In this document: positions 50,101 to 57,565 of the stretch, piece after piece
How the letters are laid out: the number at the start of each line of letters is the position of its first letter
Numbering within the stretch: the first letter of the stretch is position 1
NCBI GenBank assembly: GCA_002490665.1
Contig: DKUL01000020.1
Span: 1 to 57,565, forward strand
Length of the DNA stretch: 57,565 bases
Direction of reading: 5' to 3'
Origin: Lachnospiraceae bacterium UBA7205
GTDB taxonomy: Bacteria > Bacillota > Clostridia > Lachnospirales > Lachnospiraceae
Position numbers and translations under genes: made by a program
Notes under the pieces: model-generated
Seen by the model: the letters and a program-made list of their open reading frames with translations, nothing else
The model's database searches: none
What the model was told of the DNA's origin: nothing

Positions 50101-53100
50101 CCGGATTGCTCCAGTTCTTCCATCCGTCCAGGGTAAATGACGCCCTTAAATTGTATTTTACATTGCCGTCCTTATCCTTCACTGTCACAAATGCGTACTG
50201 GACATCCTCCCTGTCCGCACCGCCGCCCTGGATATAGCTGCCAAATGTATACGTGCCTGCTTCCGGCTTTATCGTCTGTGAAACGGTCATATCCAGTCCG
50301 ATTGAAGACCAGAAATGCAGTCCTTTTGTACCGCTGTATGGGTCTTCTCCTGTCACGGCTGCCACAGGGTCTGTCTCTGCCGCGCCATGTCCCAGCCTTG
50401 TCTCTATCACCCATGGCGTTTCCACGCCGCTCTCAAAGCCCGGATTTTCCAGGATATTGTTTGCCGCCGACCGCAGAACCTGGATGGTCAGCTTAATTTT
50501 GTATTCCTTGTCCTCTGTGGAGACGATACCATTGACGATATATTCGCCTGCCTTGTATGTGTTGACCAGCCGCTGTTCGTCCTCGTTCCATGCGACCGTT
50601 TTCTGCTCTGTCGTACCGTCATTGTACTTTGCAGTTACGGTTACCGTGTTCCAGTCAATCTTTTCCCCGACAGTTATCTTCATGACCGGATTGCTGTCCA
50701 CGCTCGCAATCCTTCTCGTGGTCGAAGCGCCAGTCCTGACAAGGCTGTAAATCTTAGCTGTCGGAAGTGCCGTTCCGTCAAAGTCAAACCATGACGAGTT
50801 ATCCATCGCACTGCCGCCGAACCATACGCCCGCATCATCCGGGTCGTATTCCGCCGCATAGCTGGATGCCCAGCCGGAACCATATTTCTCCCACAGATCA
50901 AAATTCTGTTTGTATAAGCTGTCGTTGTCATTGCCGTCACCGTCCTTGATATAGTACGGTGAAATCCATGCCGGCTCCCAGTAAAACACACCGATTGACT
51001 TGCCCGGATAGGTGTCATTAATCGCATTGACCTTGCTGATCAGCTCCTGCATCTCGTCTGCCTGTCCCTGTACGGACACACCATAATCCTGGTCTTTATA
51101 CATATCCGGAATTGATGGCGGTGTCGCCATGCCATATCCGTCACCATCAATCAATGTGGTCGGCCATGAGGTCTCTGCCGCCATGACCTTCTTTCCATAT
51201 GTCTCGACAATATATTCCAGTACGCTTTTCAGGTTGGAAGCATCACCGTGTCCAAACGGATAATAAGAGCTTCCGAATACATCATAGTCAATCTCAGAGT
51301 CATGCAGACGCTTTGCAATATCGGCATATCCCTTCTGCGGGTCCGTGAAATGCACTGCGACCAGACAGTTCTTGTCAAATTCCCGCACTGCCCTGCTGCC
51401 TGCCTTGAAGAGCTTTGCCATGTTCTCCCATGCAGTCTCGCCGGCAATACCGTTGTTTGTCTCGTTTCCAACCTGTACCATACCGACATCAACGCCTGCG
51501 CTTTTCAAAGCGTTGAGACTGTCAAGTGTGAATTTGTAAACTGCGTCTTCCTTTTCCGCAATGCTGTAGCCTGCCCATGCCTTGGGCGCTTTCTGCTTTT
51601 TCGGGTCAGCCCAGAAATCCGAATAGTGGAAGTCAATCAGGACACGCATGCCTGCCTTTGTCACCATCTGACCGAGCCTGATTGCCTTTTCAAGGTCGTT
51701 GTTTCCGCCGCCGTATCCATTGCCGCTGCTGTTATACGGGTCGTTCCAGATACGGATACGCACCCAGTTCATACCGCCGTCACGCAGATAGCTGAAAAAT
51801 TCTGCATCGCTGAGCGGTTTTCCGTTTTCATCACGGAAGACGACACCGCTGTCCTTGAGTGCGATGTAGGATGAAAGGTCTGCGCCTGTAATGAAGTCAT
51901 CTGCTAGTGCGACTTTCTTTACATTGATATCTGCATCCTGCATGGATGCTGGAACCAAAGCATCCATCGCATTTTTCAAGTCATTATAAGCTTTCTGAAT
52001 ATCTGCATCTGTGGGATTTTCCTGCGTCTCATCATCCGCCAATACCAGCAATGCCTCAGCTGCCTGCAATGTCTCTACAAATTCTTTCCAGCCTTTCTTA
52101 TAATCCTGCTCTTTCAGCTCCTTTGCTTCTCCGACAAGCTTACGCAGGGAATCCAAAGGTGTCATGCTGCCTTCCGGATCCGCCTCCTCCATCGTAGCGT
52201 AGAACTTGCCATCCTTATAATAAGTCATGCCCGCAAAAGCAGGAGTGAAATCAACTTCCCATGATTCACTCGTCGGTCCATTCTTCATGTCCTTCACCCA
52301 TCCAAAGGTGTCCGCGCTGTCCTTTTTGTACAAATTACAAATCTTTTCCGTGCTGTCAAACGAAAATTTTCCCGGTGCGGAAAATGTTATGGAATACCAG
52401 CCAGTATGTTCCTCATCCTTCAAAAACGCATATCCGTTTTGCTCTTCAATGGTTATCCCCTCGAGCGGAACCAGCGTTCCTGTCTTCTCATCCACTACAG
52501 AGAGTGCGGATTTCACTGCCTTGCCCATTTGCAGATAAGGCGTGTTCTTTGCATCATATACGTGCAGTGTAACCTGACGCATAATAGCAGTCACGATATT
52601 ATTATCCTGGTCAGAACCATCATGCAGATATGCCTTGCCATTCTTGACTGCGCACATATCATTCGTTCCGGATGCCAGTTTTGCATAATCGTCCGCGTTG
52701 TTGTCTGCGTCACATTTATATAAGGGGACTTTCTCGGCGCTGTCTGCCGCTGTCGCCGCTGCCTTTGTAAAAATCTGGAATCCTGCACCAGCTCCGCCAT
52801 TCATGAAGGAAATCGGAATGCTGTACCAGCCTGCATAGCCTTCCACTGCAGTCAACTGATATGTATCTCCTTCTCCCCACACATTCCAGTCCGCCTTTTC
52901 TGCCGTGGATGTCAGATTTGTCTTTGTCTCACTGTCATCCCAATAATACAAACCGAGTGCGTCTTCCACAGCACCGGCATAATAATAAAAGGTCACATCT
53001 GCGCTTAACGGCACTAAGGCATCCATTGCACTTTGTAATGTCCGATAGGCTTTTGTAATTGCTTCATTTGTATACTCGTCAGGCTGGCTGCTGTTATCCT

Positions 53101-55243
53101 CAGCCGCTTTCTGTGCCTCAATAAGCGCTGTGCTGAACAGTGCCCATGTCTCTGGCGTGTAGCCTGCTTCCCCTTTATCCGTAATCTTTTTCAAGTCATC
53201 GGAAGCCAAAAGATCTTTGAGCATTTTGAGCGTTTTAGCCTCCGCATCATCTTTACTCTTATAGAATTTACCATCCTTGTAATGGGTATTCCCAGAAAAT
53301 ACTGGAGTAAAGTTAAATTCCCAATCATTGGTTGTCGAGCCATTTACCATGTCCTTCACATAGTTATATGTTCCGCTGCTGTCTTTTGCAAACCATCCGG
53401 CTATTTTTTTGCTGTCAAACGAAATGTCGCCCGGAACAGAAAAAGAAATGGAATACCAGTTTTCATTTTCTGTTACTTTCTGCAATTCATACACATTGTT
53501 ATCGTAGCTGTCTTTCCCAGAAGGAGTCATTTCTGTGACTGTGCCTGTTTCTTCATTCACAACAGACAATGTGCTTGCCGCCGATTTGCTATCCAGCTGA
53601 ATCGTCGGTACTGTTTTTTCATCATATGCGTATAGGGTGATGTTTCGCAGAATTGCCGCAGCTTTATCAGCCTTTGTACCTTCATCTACCCCGGTATAGT
53701 TGATGCCATTTTTATAGGCACATGTCTCATTTTTGCCTGTTGCCAATTCTGTATAGACATCCTGATTCTCACTTGAACTATACTTGACCTTTGCATTGGC
53801 AGTATCACTGCTTACAAAAATCTCGAACCCCGATGTGTCACCACCATTGGTAAGTGTAATTGGAACACTGTACCAGCCCACATAACCACTTACCGGAGTC
53901 AACAAGTAAGCATTCTCCTTCCAAGATGCCACATCCGCTTTTGTAGAGATATTGTCACCCCAACAATATAACCCAACTTCATCTTCCGTATCACCCGCAT
54001 AATAATAGAATGTCACCTCTGCGCTTGTCGTAGATGGTTCCAGATTATCCATTGCTGCTTTTAATGCAATATAAGCTTCCATTATCTCAAGTGCTTTTTC
54101 AGTGTCTGTCGCCCCACCATCAACCAAAGACTGCGCTGCTGATTTCTTTTCATCAAATGCTGCCCAGCTCTCCGTTGTATAATCAGCTTCAACCTTCGCT
54201 CTCGCTTCAGTGAGAAGATTGTTTAAATCTGCAAGTTTGTATGTTACAAAAGTTATATTGTCAAAGTATATTTGCTCCTCACCACTTGAAGCAATCGTTC
54301 CTGAAATTGTAATTTTTATGTTAACTTCCGATTTTTCGTCAGGTACTGCTACACTAAATGGAGCCGTTTCAATTTTATTCCACTTTCCCCACGCATCACA
54401 GCTACCAAGACTTTGTGTCTGCAAAGTTTTAAAAACCGTCGAATATTCCTCATCCGTTTCATTCGCCTTTTCTACACTTTCAACTTTCAGTGTAACCTGG
54501 TCTTTACTGTACACTCCGCCAGCTTCCAAATTTACCATATAAGCGCCTGGTTCCATGTTTGTAATTACCTGGCTGACAGATATTTTTGTTTCAGAATCCT
54601 TCCAAATATAAAGTGAGCAATTGCCATGGTTATTATCAATCTTATTAAGCTTGAAATTTCCACCTCCATCAAAAGCTGGTGTCATCTTCCACGAAACGGG
54701 TGCCCACAACTCACTCTCGCTTTCTCCTGCTATATTCTCCGTTTCCTCAAACCCGCCGTTAGCCAGCGTTCCATATGTAGCATTTTCCTCTACGTTCACT
54801 GCCAAATTTTCTTCAGTGTCGGTTTCTGAATCATCATCCTCCTCAGTATCCGTTTCCGTTGTGCTGTCCTTCTCGGACGCTGCATCCTCGGTCTCACTTG
54901 TATCCTGGTCGCCCTCCGTGCCTGTTTCTTCATCGGATGAAAATGTATCATTCTCATCCGAAGTTTCTTCCTTTTCCTGTTGGGAAGTGCTACCTTCGTC
55001 ATCCTTTTCAACGACATCCTCCCCACTATTGTCTGCATCAGTGTCTGGAACTTCCTCATCATTTGCCATAGAGGTCGTTTCATCCGTCGCTTTGTCTGCA
55101 TCCGTACTTTCCACGGATTCAGCAATGGAAGATGGTGCTGCAATCACCGTCATGTCCGGTACCGACAGGCTTGTCAGTATCATTGCTGCACTCAAGATTC
55201 CGCACAGACTCTTTTTCAAGTACTGTCTTACTTTCCTATGCAT
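47144..55243 (-). CDS. giant secreted GH53 endo-beta-1,4-galactanase
   Basis: A 2699-aa extracellular enzyme that cuts galactan side chains of pectin. Signal peptide (1-36); acidic linker to about 145; CBM61-like binding domain (145-337); then FIVAR-type helices (337-405, 685-745, 1018-1110) alternating with two related beta-sandwich modules (408-665 and 748-1015, both opening VTFYYYAG). The GH53 barrel (about 1120-1500) has WVRIRIWNDP, acid/base Glu1261 in GNETNN, and nucleophile Glu1357 in AAETSWP. Next are an Ig-like domain, another CBM61-like domain (1593-1748) and about 950 residues of repeats with the theme YxVxYxNN...GKGNY. There is no LPXTG, so the tail repeats may hold it to the wall. 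AAGGAGG precedes the ATG; a LacI-type operator lies upstream. Confidence 0.93.
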   Translation of the reverse strand: MHRKVRQYLKKSLCGILSAAMILTSLSVPDMTVIAAPSSIAESVESTDADKATDETTSMANDEEVPDTDADNSGEDVVEKDDEGSTSQQEKEETSDENDTFSSDEETGTEGDQDTSETEDAASEKDSTTETDTEEDDDSETDTEENLAVNVEENATYGTLANGGFEETENIAGESESELWAPVSWKMTPAFDGGGNFKLNKIDNNHGNCSLYIWKDSETKISVSQVITNMEPGAYMVNLEAGGVYSKDQVTLKVESVEKANETDEEYSTVFKTLQTQSLGSCDAWGKWNKIETAPFSVAVPDEKSEVNIKITISGTIASSGEEQIYFDNITFVTYKLADLNNLLTEARAKVEADYTTESWAAFDEKKSAAQSLVDGGATDTEKALEIMEAYIALKAAMDNLEPSTTSAEVTFYYYAGDTEDEVGLYCWGDNISTKADVASWKENAYLLTPVSGYVGWYSVPITLTNGGDTSGFEIFVSSDTANAKVKYSSSENQDVYTELATGKNETCAYKNGINYTGVDEGTKADKAAAILRNITLYAYDEKTVPTIQLDSKSAASTLSVVNEETGTVTEMTPSGKDSYDNNVYELQKVTENENWYSISFSVPGDISFDSKKIAGWFAKDSSGTYNYVKDMVNGSTTNDWEFNFTPVFSGNTHYKDGKFYKSKDDAEAKTLKMLKDLLASDDLKKITDKGEAGYTPETWALFSTALIEAQKAAEDNSSQPDEYTNEAITKAYRTLQSAMDALVPLSADVTFYYYAGAVEDALGLYYWDDSETKTNLTSTAEKADWNVWGEGDTYQLTAVEGYAGWYSIPISFMNGGAGAGFQIFTKAAATAADSAEKVPLYKCDADNNADDYAKLASGTNDMCAVKNGKAYLHDGSDQDNNIVTAIMRQVTLHVYDAKNTPYLQMGKAVKSALSVVDEKTGTLVPLEGITIEEQNGYAFLKDEEHTGWYSITFSAPGKFSFDSTEKICNLYKKDSADTFGWVKDMKNGPTSESWEVDFTPAFAGMTYYKDGKFYATMEEADPEGSMTPLDSLRKLVGEAKELKEQDYKKGWKEFVETLQAAEALLVLADDETQENPTDADIQKAYNDLKNAMDALVPASMQDADINVKKVALADDFITGADLSSYIALKDSGVVFRDENGKPLSDAEFFSYLRDGGMNWVRIRIWNDPYNSSGNGYGGGNNDLEKAIRLGQMVTKAGMRVLIDFHYSDFWADPKKQKAPKAWAGYSIAEKEDAVYKFTLDSLNALKSAGVDVGMVQVGNETNNGIAGETAWENMAKLFKAGSRAVREFDKNCLVAVHFTDPQKGYADIAKRLHDSEIDYDVFGSSYYPFGHGDASNLKSVLEYIVETYGKKVMAAETSWPTTLIDGDGYGMATPPSIPDMYKDQDYGVSVQGQADEMQELISKVNAINDTYPGKSIGVFYWEPAWISPYYIKDGDGNDNDSLYKQNFDLWEKYGSGWASSYAAEYDPDDAGVWFGGSAMDNSSWFDFDGTALPTAKIYSLVRTGASTTRRIASVDSNPVMKITVGEKIDWNTVTVTAKYNDGTTEQKTVAWNEDEQRLVNTYKAGEYIVNGIVSTEDKEYKIKLTIQVLRSAANNILENPGFESGVETPWVIETRLGHGAAETDPVAAVTGEDPYSGTKGLHFWSSIGLDMTVSQTIKPEAGTYTFGSYIQGGGADREDVQYAFVTVKDKDGNVKYNLRASFTLDGWKNWSNPEITGITVEEGDTLEAGLIIKSTQDGAWGTIDDFYLYGEHTVTIDGNTAHGTVTANVVKANSGERIHITVTPENGYYPETLTLTGASVKADTLASSNGTVAYVPAADGSTANQAVLTYNGTADEKTEVFMMPNGNVTVGATFKSIFEGKEKISLDAKDADGRYLVQVNGSDGESPVARQFHTGREVKPEVSLSYMGYELTAADYTVTYANNKDITKEDSKAKLVLTAKGDKFTGTREILFEIADDTREDFDKKTIQIAYVTPDKYPTNEKVTKPADAVYYLGRQKTVEPGIRLYKADGTLIDEDLYEVHYQNNKKIGKATLVVLPSDKALNDPKGFKEGSVTTTFTIAKCPVNQENVEVIVSRNPSYYTGKKVEHSVTVRYTYNEWVGGKAAKKTITLAKGTDYAVSYTNNVNASVYNNGTDYVSIKPGKAPTIKLTGKGNFTGARTTERVTADGKPSGDKLTFEIRPKQLNDTVVTVADLAEKSGAQAPKITVKDGAKVIPTSQYQIQKIVKTHDKDRKQLDTPETVYVLENEIATGTPKVKDAGTYQITIEAREKTNYEGAKTESNSNDKLICRVVDKDHLIDNANIKINGKFYYTGEQITLSTGTDASNLVVKAGKDKVLLTRYDKPQAGTDGEDGYYVEYTNNVNAGKATVTVTGTGSYIGTKTATFSINKRTLANEFKKPSDNLQKGLIQTPKLSEKGAVEKLDATWIPAKDGETGAIINSDNGKAGETGFLEVPYTGYTISPDFRFSSENYDLNGSKLAPKELSSGDYTVSYKVGAWEDNKAPVTVTVKGKGNYSGSVKFDSLFTLTARNLKDLNIDIVPVTYNGSALKPAVVFYDKQTGKAVDLKLNTAYTVSYKNNKNTAVVNKNPEKQPEVTLKVKGKGWITDKNDLETMTWKKKFVIGQAEITSADVEDVVFQSFLGKALKPKVTVKVNGKKLKEGKDFVLIYSNNVRRGSKATVQITGKGNYYTSEPIRKIFVIK

Positions 55244-55293
55244 AATTACCCTCCTTTTACTTTATGTAACTTCGCAATCCCTTGTAGTTACAG

Positions 55294-55313
55294 TTGCGCA
55301 AACGTTTGCGCAA
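55294..55313. promoter_or_regulatory. LacI/GalR-type operator upstream of the galactanase
   Basis: A perfect 20-bp palindrome TTGCGCAAACGTTTGCGCAA with a central CG, the pattern bound by LacI-family repressors. It lies 51 bp before the GH53 start codon, within the likely promoter. No LacI-family gene is in the window, so the regulator is elsewhere. A CcpA site is less likely because of the extended perfect arms. Confidence 0.85.
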
Positions 55314-55597
55314 AACCTAATTCTATTTTACAATTTGTGCACATTTTTTTCTATTGCCCTAATAGCTAATCTTTTTATAAAATTTTTATGACAAATTGCC
55401 AAATCAATTTTCCGAGATGCAAAAAGGATGTAATAAAATTACTTTTCTACAATAACAGCGTGGCAACTGCACTCTCCGACTTACCACCATTTAAGCATTA
55501 CCGTTTTCTGACAATTCAATCTTACCGACACCTCAAATTTGCGATTCGCTATGACGGATTAAAATTCAATAAAAATTTATAGCAGTATCACATATTG
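55314..55597. other. AT-rich region, no gene seen
   Basis: Apart from upstream promoter sequence for the galactanase, nothing clear is visible. A 64-codon plus-strand frame (55388-55582) has no ribosome site and looks like noise. Confidence 0.5.
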
Positions 55598-56173
55598 TCA
55601 ATCAGTAATCGCTTTCCATAAAAAACCTAATACTGCCGCACCATCTGCTACAACCGCAAACGGAGCCGCCTCTATCGTAGCAATTGCTCCAGCCACTGCC
55701 TCAATTCCTCCTACTATGGCACTACCCACTGCCGTGTCCGCAATCGCAGCGCCTGCGGTAACAGCAGCTGTAGTTACTGCACTTCCTATAGAAGTTTCTG
55801 CAAGTGTCGCGGCCGCAGAACTGGCTAAAGTAATCACTCCCGTACCAACATATGCTGCTCCTGCTGTTTTGGCTGTTTCAATAATTACATCCGCTGTTGC
55901 CTCCTCAAAACTTTTATTTCCATCCAAAACATCATAAATACTGCCCCCTATATTAAATCCTACTCCAATTTTGGCGGCAAATTTCATATTTTGAATTCCG
56001 GCGGAATGTGCTGATACAAGATTCGCTGTAATAGGTGCATTCTTCGTTCCCAGCATCTTTGACTCAAACTGCTGTGTTCTTGCTACTAATTCGGCTTTAC
56101 TTAGTGTCTGCTGATTAAGCAGATATTTGTAACTTCCAGTTCTTACATCTGCTCCGGTTACACCAAAATCGGC
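55598..56173 (-). pseudogene. truncated 3' part of an Ala/Gly-rich hydrophobic protein
   Basis: A frame of 191 codons opens right after an in-frame TGA (56174-56176). Only an internal ATG at 56056 gives the 152-aa version. The upstream residues (ADFGVTGADVRTGSYKYLL) continue the frame without a start, so the 5' part is missing. The rest is rich in Ala, Gly, Val and Ile (SIGSAVTTAAVTAGAAIADT), as in pore-forming or glycine-zipper segments. The break coincides with the tail of a transposase, so insertion probably removed the beginning. It could be the tail of a secreted effector or membrane protein; I do not recognise the family. Confidence 0.6.
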
Positions 56174-57228
56174 TCAGATGCAAAAATGCACAATGTATCC
56201 GTCTCTGAATCCTGAACAGATTCGTCACAAATACGGATAATGCGATAGAACTTAACTGCGTTTCTTCCAGTTTTGTGGTTATACAGCCCATACCATAGCA
56301 ACGTTTGCTCAGGCTGAAGCTACGCTCCACTTCAATTCTATCAGCTTTATCCTGATATTCCTGCCTTTTATCTACTTTTGCTGTAGCATTTGGTCTCCCC
56401 AGTTTTGAACCTGACAACCAGATCCCATGTTCTTTACAATAACTCCTGTTTTGTCTGGTCCGGTATATCTGGTCTGCCAAAACACGTTCCGGATAATAGG
56501 CGGTACGTTCTTTGAAGCGCTCTATCGCTTCAATCAGGCAGGCGCTCTCGTTGTATGCCTCGAAAGATATTTTTTCGATACGCCCGTAGCCCTCACTGTC
56601 AAGGCTGAGATCAAATTTTGCCTCAAATTCAACCGGCGTCTTGACTTTTCCCCTGACATTCGGCCGGAGCCATGGCTATGGGATGCTTACAATACGGTGT
56701 CCCACTGAATGCACCTTGTTGTCATACATGTACTTCTGCTGCCTGTACAACGTAATTATGGTCAGGTACAGACTAATTTCTTTATCTGTCACCCATGAAC
56801 TTTTCCAGATACCCGATGTCCCTTGCAACGTAACTAAGCTGTCTGCGGAGTGCCTTCCTGATTTTCACTACACTATGTTTTTTGCTTTTGGCAAATGCCA
56901 GGTAATCTTTTCTGGCACGTCTTTTATATCGTCTTGGCAGTGGCAGGCCATAGGATTTGCAAAAACGGTAAATGATGGTTTCCAGTTTCTCCTCTGCCTC
57001 GTTCAGGAGTGAAACATCCTGGGGATAACGGATGTTTGCCGGTGCACAGGCTGCGTCCAATGTCAGTATTCCTTTGTTTGTGTCTTCTTTCAAGGCGTCA
57101 TTACCGCCGGATTTTCCGGAAGATGGCGGTGTATTGTTGTCATCATCCCTGTGGGCAAGGAGATACTCGTTTACTTCCATCAGCATTTCGGCAGAAATGC
57201 GTTTGTAAAAAAGTGTCTTCAACACTTC
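56174..57228 (-). pseudogene. broken IS1182/IS5-type transposase
   Basis: Fragments of one DDE transposase in two frames. The 5' remnant (to about 56800) has LFYKRISAEMLMEVNEYLL and LTLDAACAPANIRYPQDVS. The next segment is in another frame (VTDKEISLYLTIITLYRQQK near 56792), so an indel lies around 56790-56815. An amber codon at 56676-56678 replaces the usual residue before PWLRPNVRGK. The C-terminal part has SYCKEHGIWLSGSKLGRP and a degraded KRCYGMGCI end. The N-terminal third is missing where the IS91-like element begins. Inactive remnant; the right-hand junction is near 56175-56190. Confidence 0.8.
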
Positions 57229-57265
57229 AACCCCCTAGCCCCCATTCATGGGGGAATTAGGGGTT
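57229..57265. repeat. terminal hairpin of the IS91-like element
   Basis: AACCCCCTAGCCCCCAT (57229-57245) pairs imperfectly with ATGGGGGAATTAGGGGTT ending at 57265. It sits exactly where the older transposase reading frame is cut off, so it likely marks the end of the inserted element. Confidence 0.6.
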
Positions 57266-57298
57266 TCTTTTTGTGTCGTTTTCCTTCATAATAATCTC

Positions 57299-57565
57299 AT
57301 GAGCATACTACAGGATATTTTTAGAGACCATTTTGAAGAAATGATTTATATTCTACATCCCCGTGACTCTGTCATCGAAAATGTGGAAAAAATGATTAAC
57401 TGCGGCAACCCCGCTTTTGGCGGGGCAATGTATGGCTGTCCCCACTGCGGAAAATTAAAATTTGTTCCTTTCCGCTGCCACAGCCGCTTCTGCCCTTCTT
57501 GCGGTAACCTCTACGCCATGCGGAGTACTACCTCTATGTTCTTTAAACTCGTCAATGTCTCCCAC
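57299..57565 (+). CDS. IS91 family transposase, N-terminal part
   Basis: 89 codons open from ATG 57299 to the window end without a stop. The start MSILQDIFRDHFEEM leads to the zinc-binding head: YGCPHCG and, 14 residues on, CHSRFCPSCG, that is four-plus cysteines in the pattern typical of IS91-family transposases. The catalytic tyrosine domain would lie beyond the window. No strong Shine-Dalgarno is seen before the ATG, so the start is tentative. Confidence 0.75.
   Translation, partial: MSILQDIFRDHFEEMIYILHPRDSVIENVEKMINCGNPAFGGAMYGCPHCGKLKFVPFRCHSRFCPSCGNLYAMRSTTSMFFKLVNVSH

Larger units (their letters stand above)
57229..57565 (+). mobile_element. IS91-like element, left part only
   Basis: It begins with a hairpin, runs into a zinc-finger transposase gene and leaves the window. 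It is nested in the older transposase. IS91-type elements move by a rolling-circle (Y1/Y2 HUH) mechanism and usually lack classical inverted repeats. Confidence 0.65.

Noticed and set aside
48980..50140. 386-codon plus-strand frame opposite the GH53 gene
   Set aside because: Complementary-strand artefact of the repeat region; cysteine-rich low-quality sequence with no start signal.
55388..55582. 64-codon plus-strand ORF upstream of the galactanase
   Set aside because: No ribosome site, no homology that I recognise, and AT-rich composition.
1..57565. CRISPR array, rRNA or complete prophage
   Set aside because: No regularly spaced repeats, rRNA sequence or phage structural genes were seen on reading through.

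Overview
The window reads as chromosome of an anaerobic Gram-positive gut-type Firmicute, most likely Lachnospiraceae (Roseburia, Butyrivibrio or Eubacterium rectale-like). The reasons are a four-subunit pyruvate:ferredoxin oxidoreductase, an HrcA/CIRCE heat-shock site, strong Shine-Dalgarno sequences and sigma-A promoters, large secreted plant-glycan enzymes, and small Xre and WYL regulators. The species cannot be named from this sequence alone. Most genes are on the minus strand.

Layout. 1-5.0 kb: a WYL regulator followed by two different dynamin-like GTPases (minus), and a divergent 73-aa Xre regulator behind a perfect 19-bp inverted repeat. 5.0-10.3 kb: an apparent operon of a small unknown protein, a GH95 fucosidase-type enzyme, a YitT-type membrane protein and an M3 oligoendopeptidase. 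10.4-16.1 kb: tRNA-Gly(GCC), glyA with a membrane-anchored GH3-like protein, a GT2 glycosyltransferase, a DUF1653 protein and an orphan pilT. 16.5-26 kb: an unknown protein, htpG under CIRCE, a PPIC-type foldase lipoprotein, an MBOAT/SGNH acyl-transfer pair and clpB. 26-33.7 kb: an unknown acidic protein, the porG-porD-porA-porB operon, an FHA protein with its partner, and guaB. 33.8-43.9 kb: small membrane proteins, a fused feoA-feoB iron transporter, and gltB-gltD with an attenuator-like leader. 43.9-47 kb: a sensor carrying two different solute-binding modules and a GGDEF domain. 47.1-55.3 kb: a 2699-aa secreted GH53 endo-galactanase behind a LacI-type operator. 55.6-57.6 kb: a decayed region with a truncated hydrophobic protein, a broken IS1182/IS5-type transposase, and the start of an IS91-type transposase running off the window.

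How the parts fit. The GH53 galactanase and the GH95 enzyme take part in plant or host glycan use. The solute-binding/GGDEF protein may turn extracellular ligand levels into cyclic-di-GMP. Por feeds acetyl-CoA and reduced ferredoxin to fermentation, and GltBD and GlyA assimilate nitrogen and one-carbon units. HtpG, ClpB and the foldase form a protein-quality-control group. No CRISPR array, rRNA, complete phage or complete integrative element is visible.

The best candidates for something undescribed are the WYL plus twin-dynamin cassette, the gltBD leader (a candidate 28-codon peptide overlapping an intrinsic terminator), the dual-binding-protein GGDEF sensor, and a repeated ribosome-binding leader found before three unrelated genes. 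Residue positions quoted within proteins are approximate. Promoters were called by eye from hexamer match and 16-18 bp spacing.
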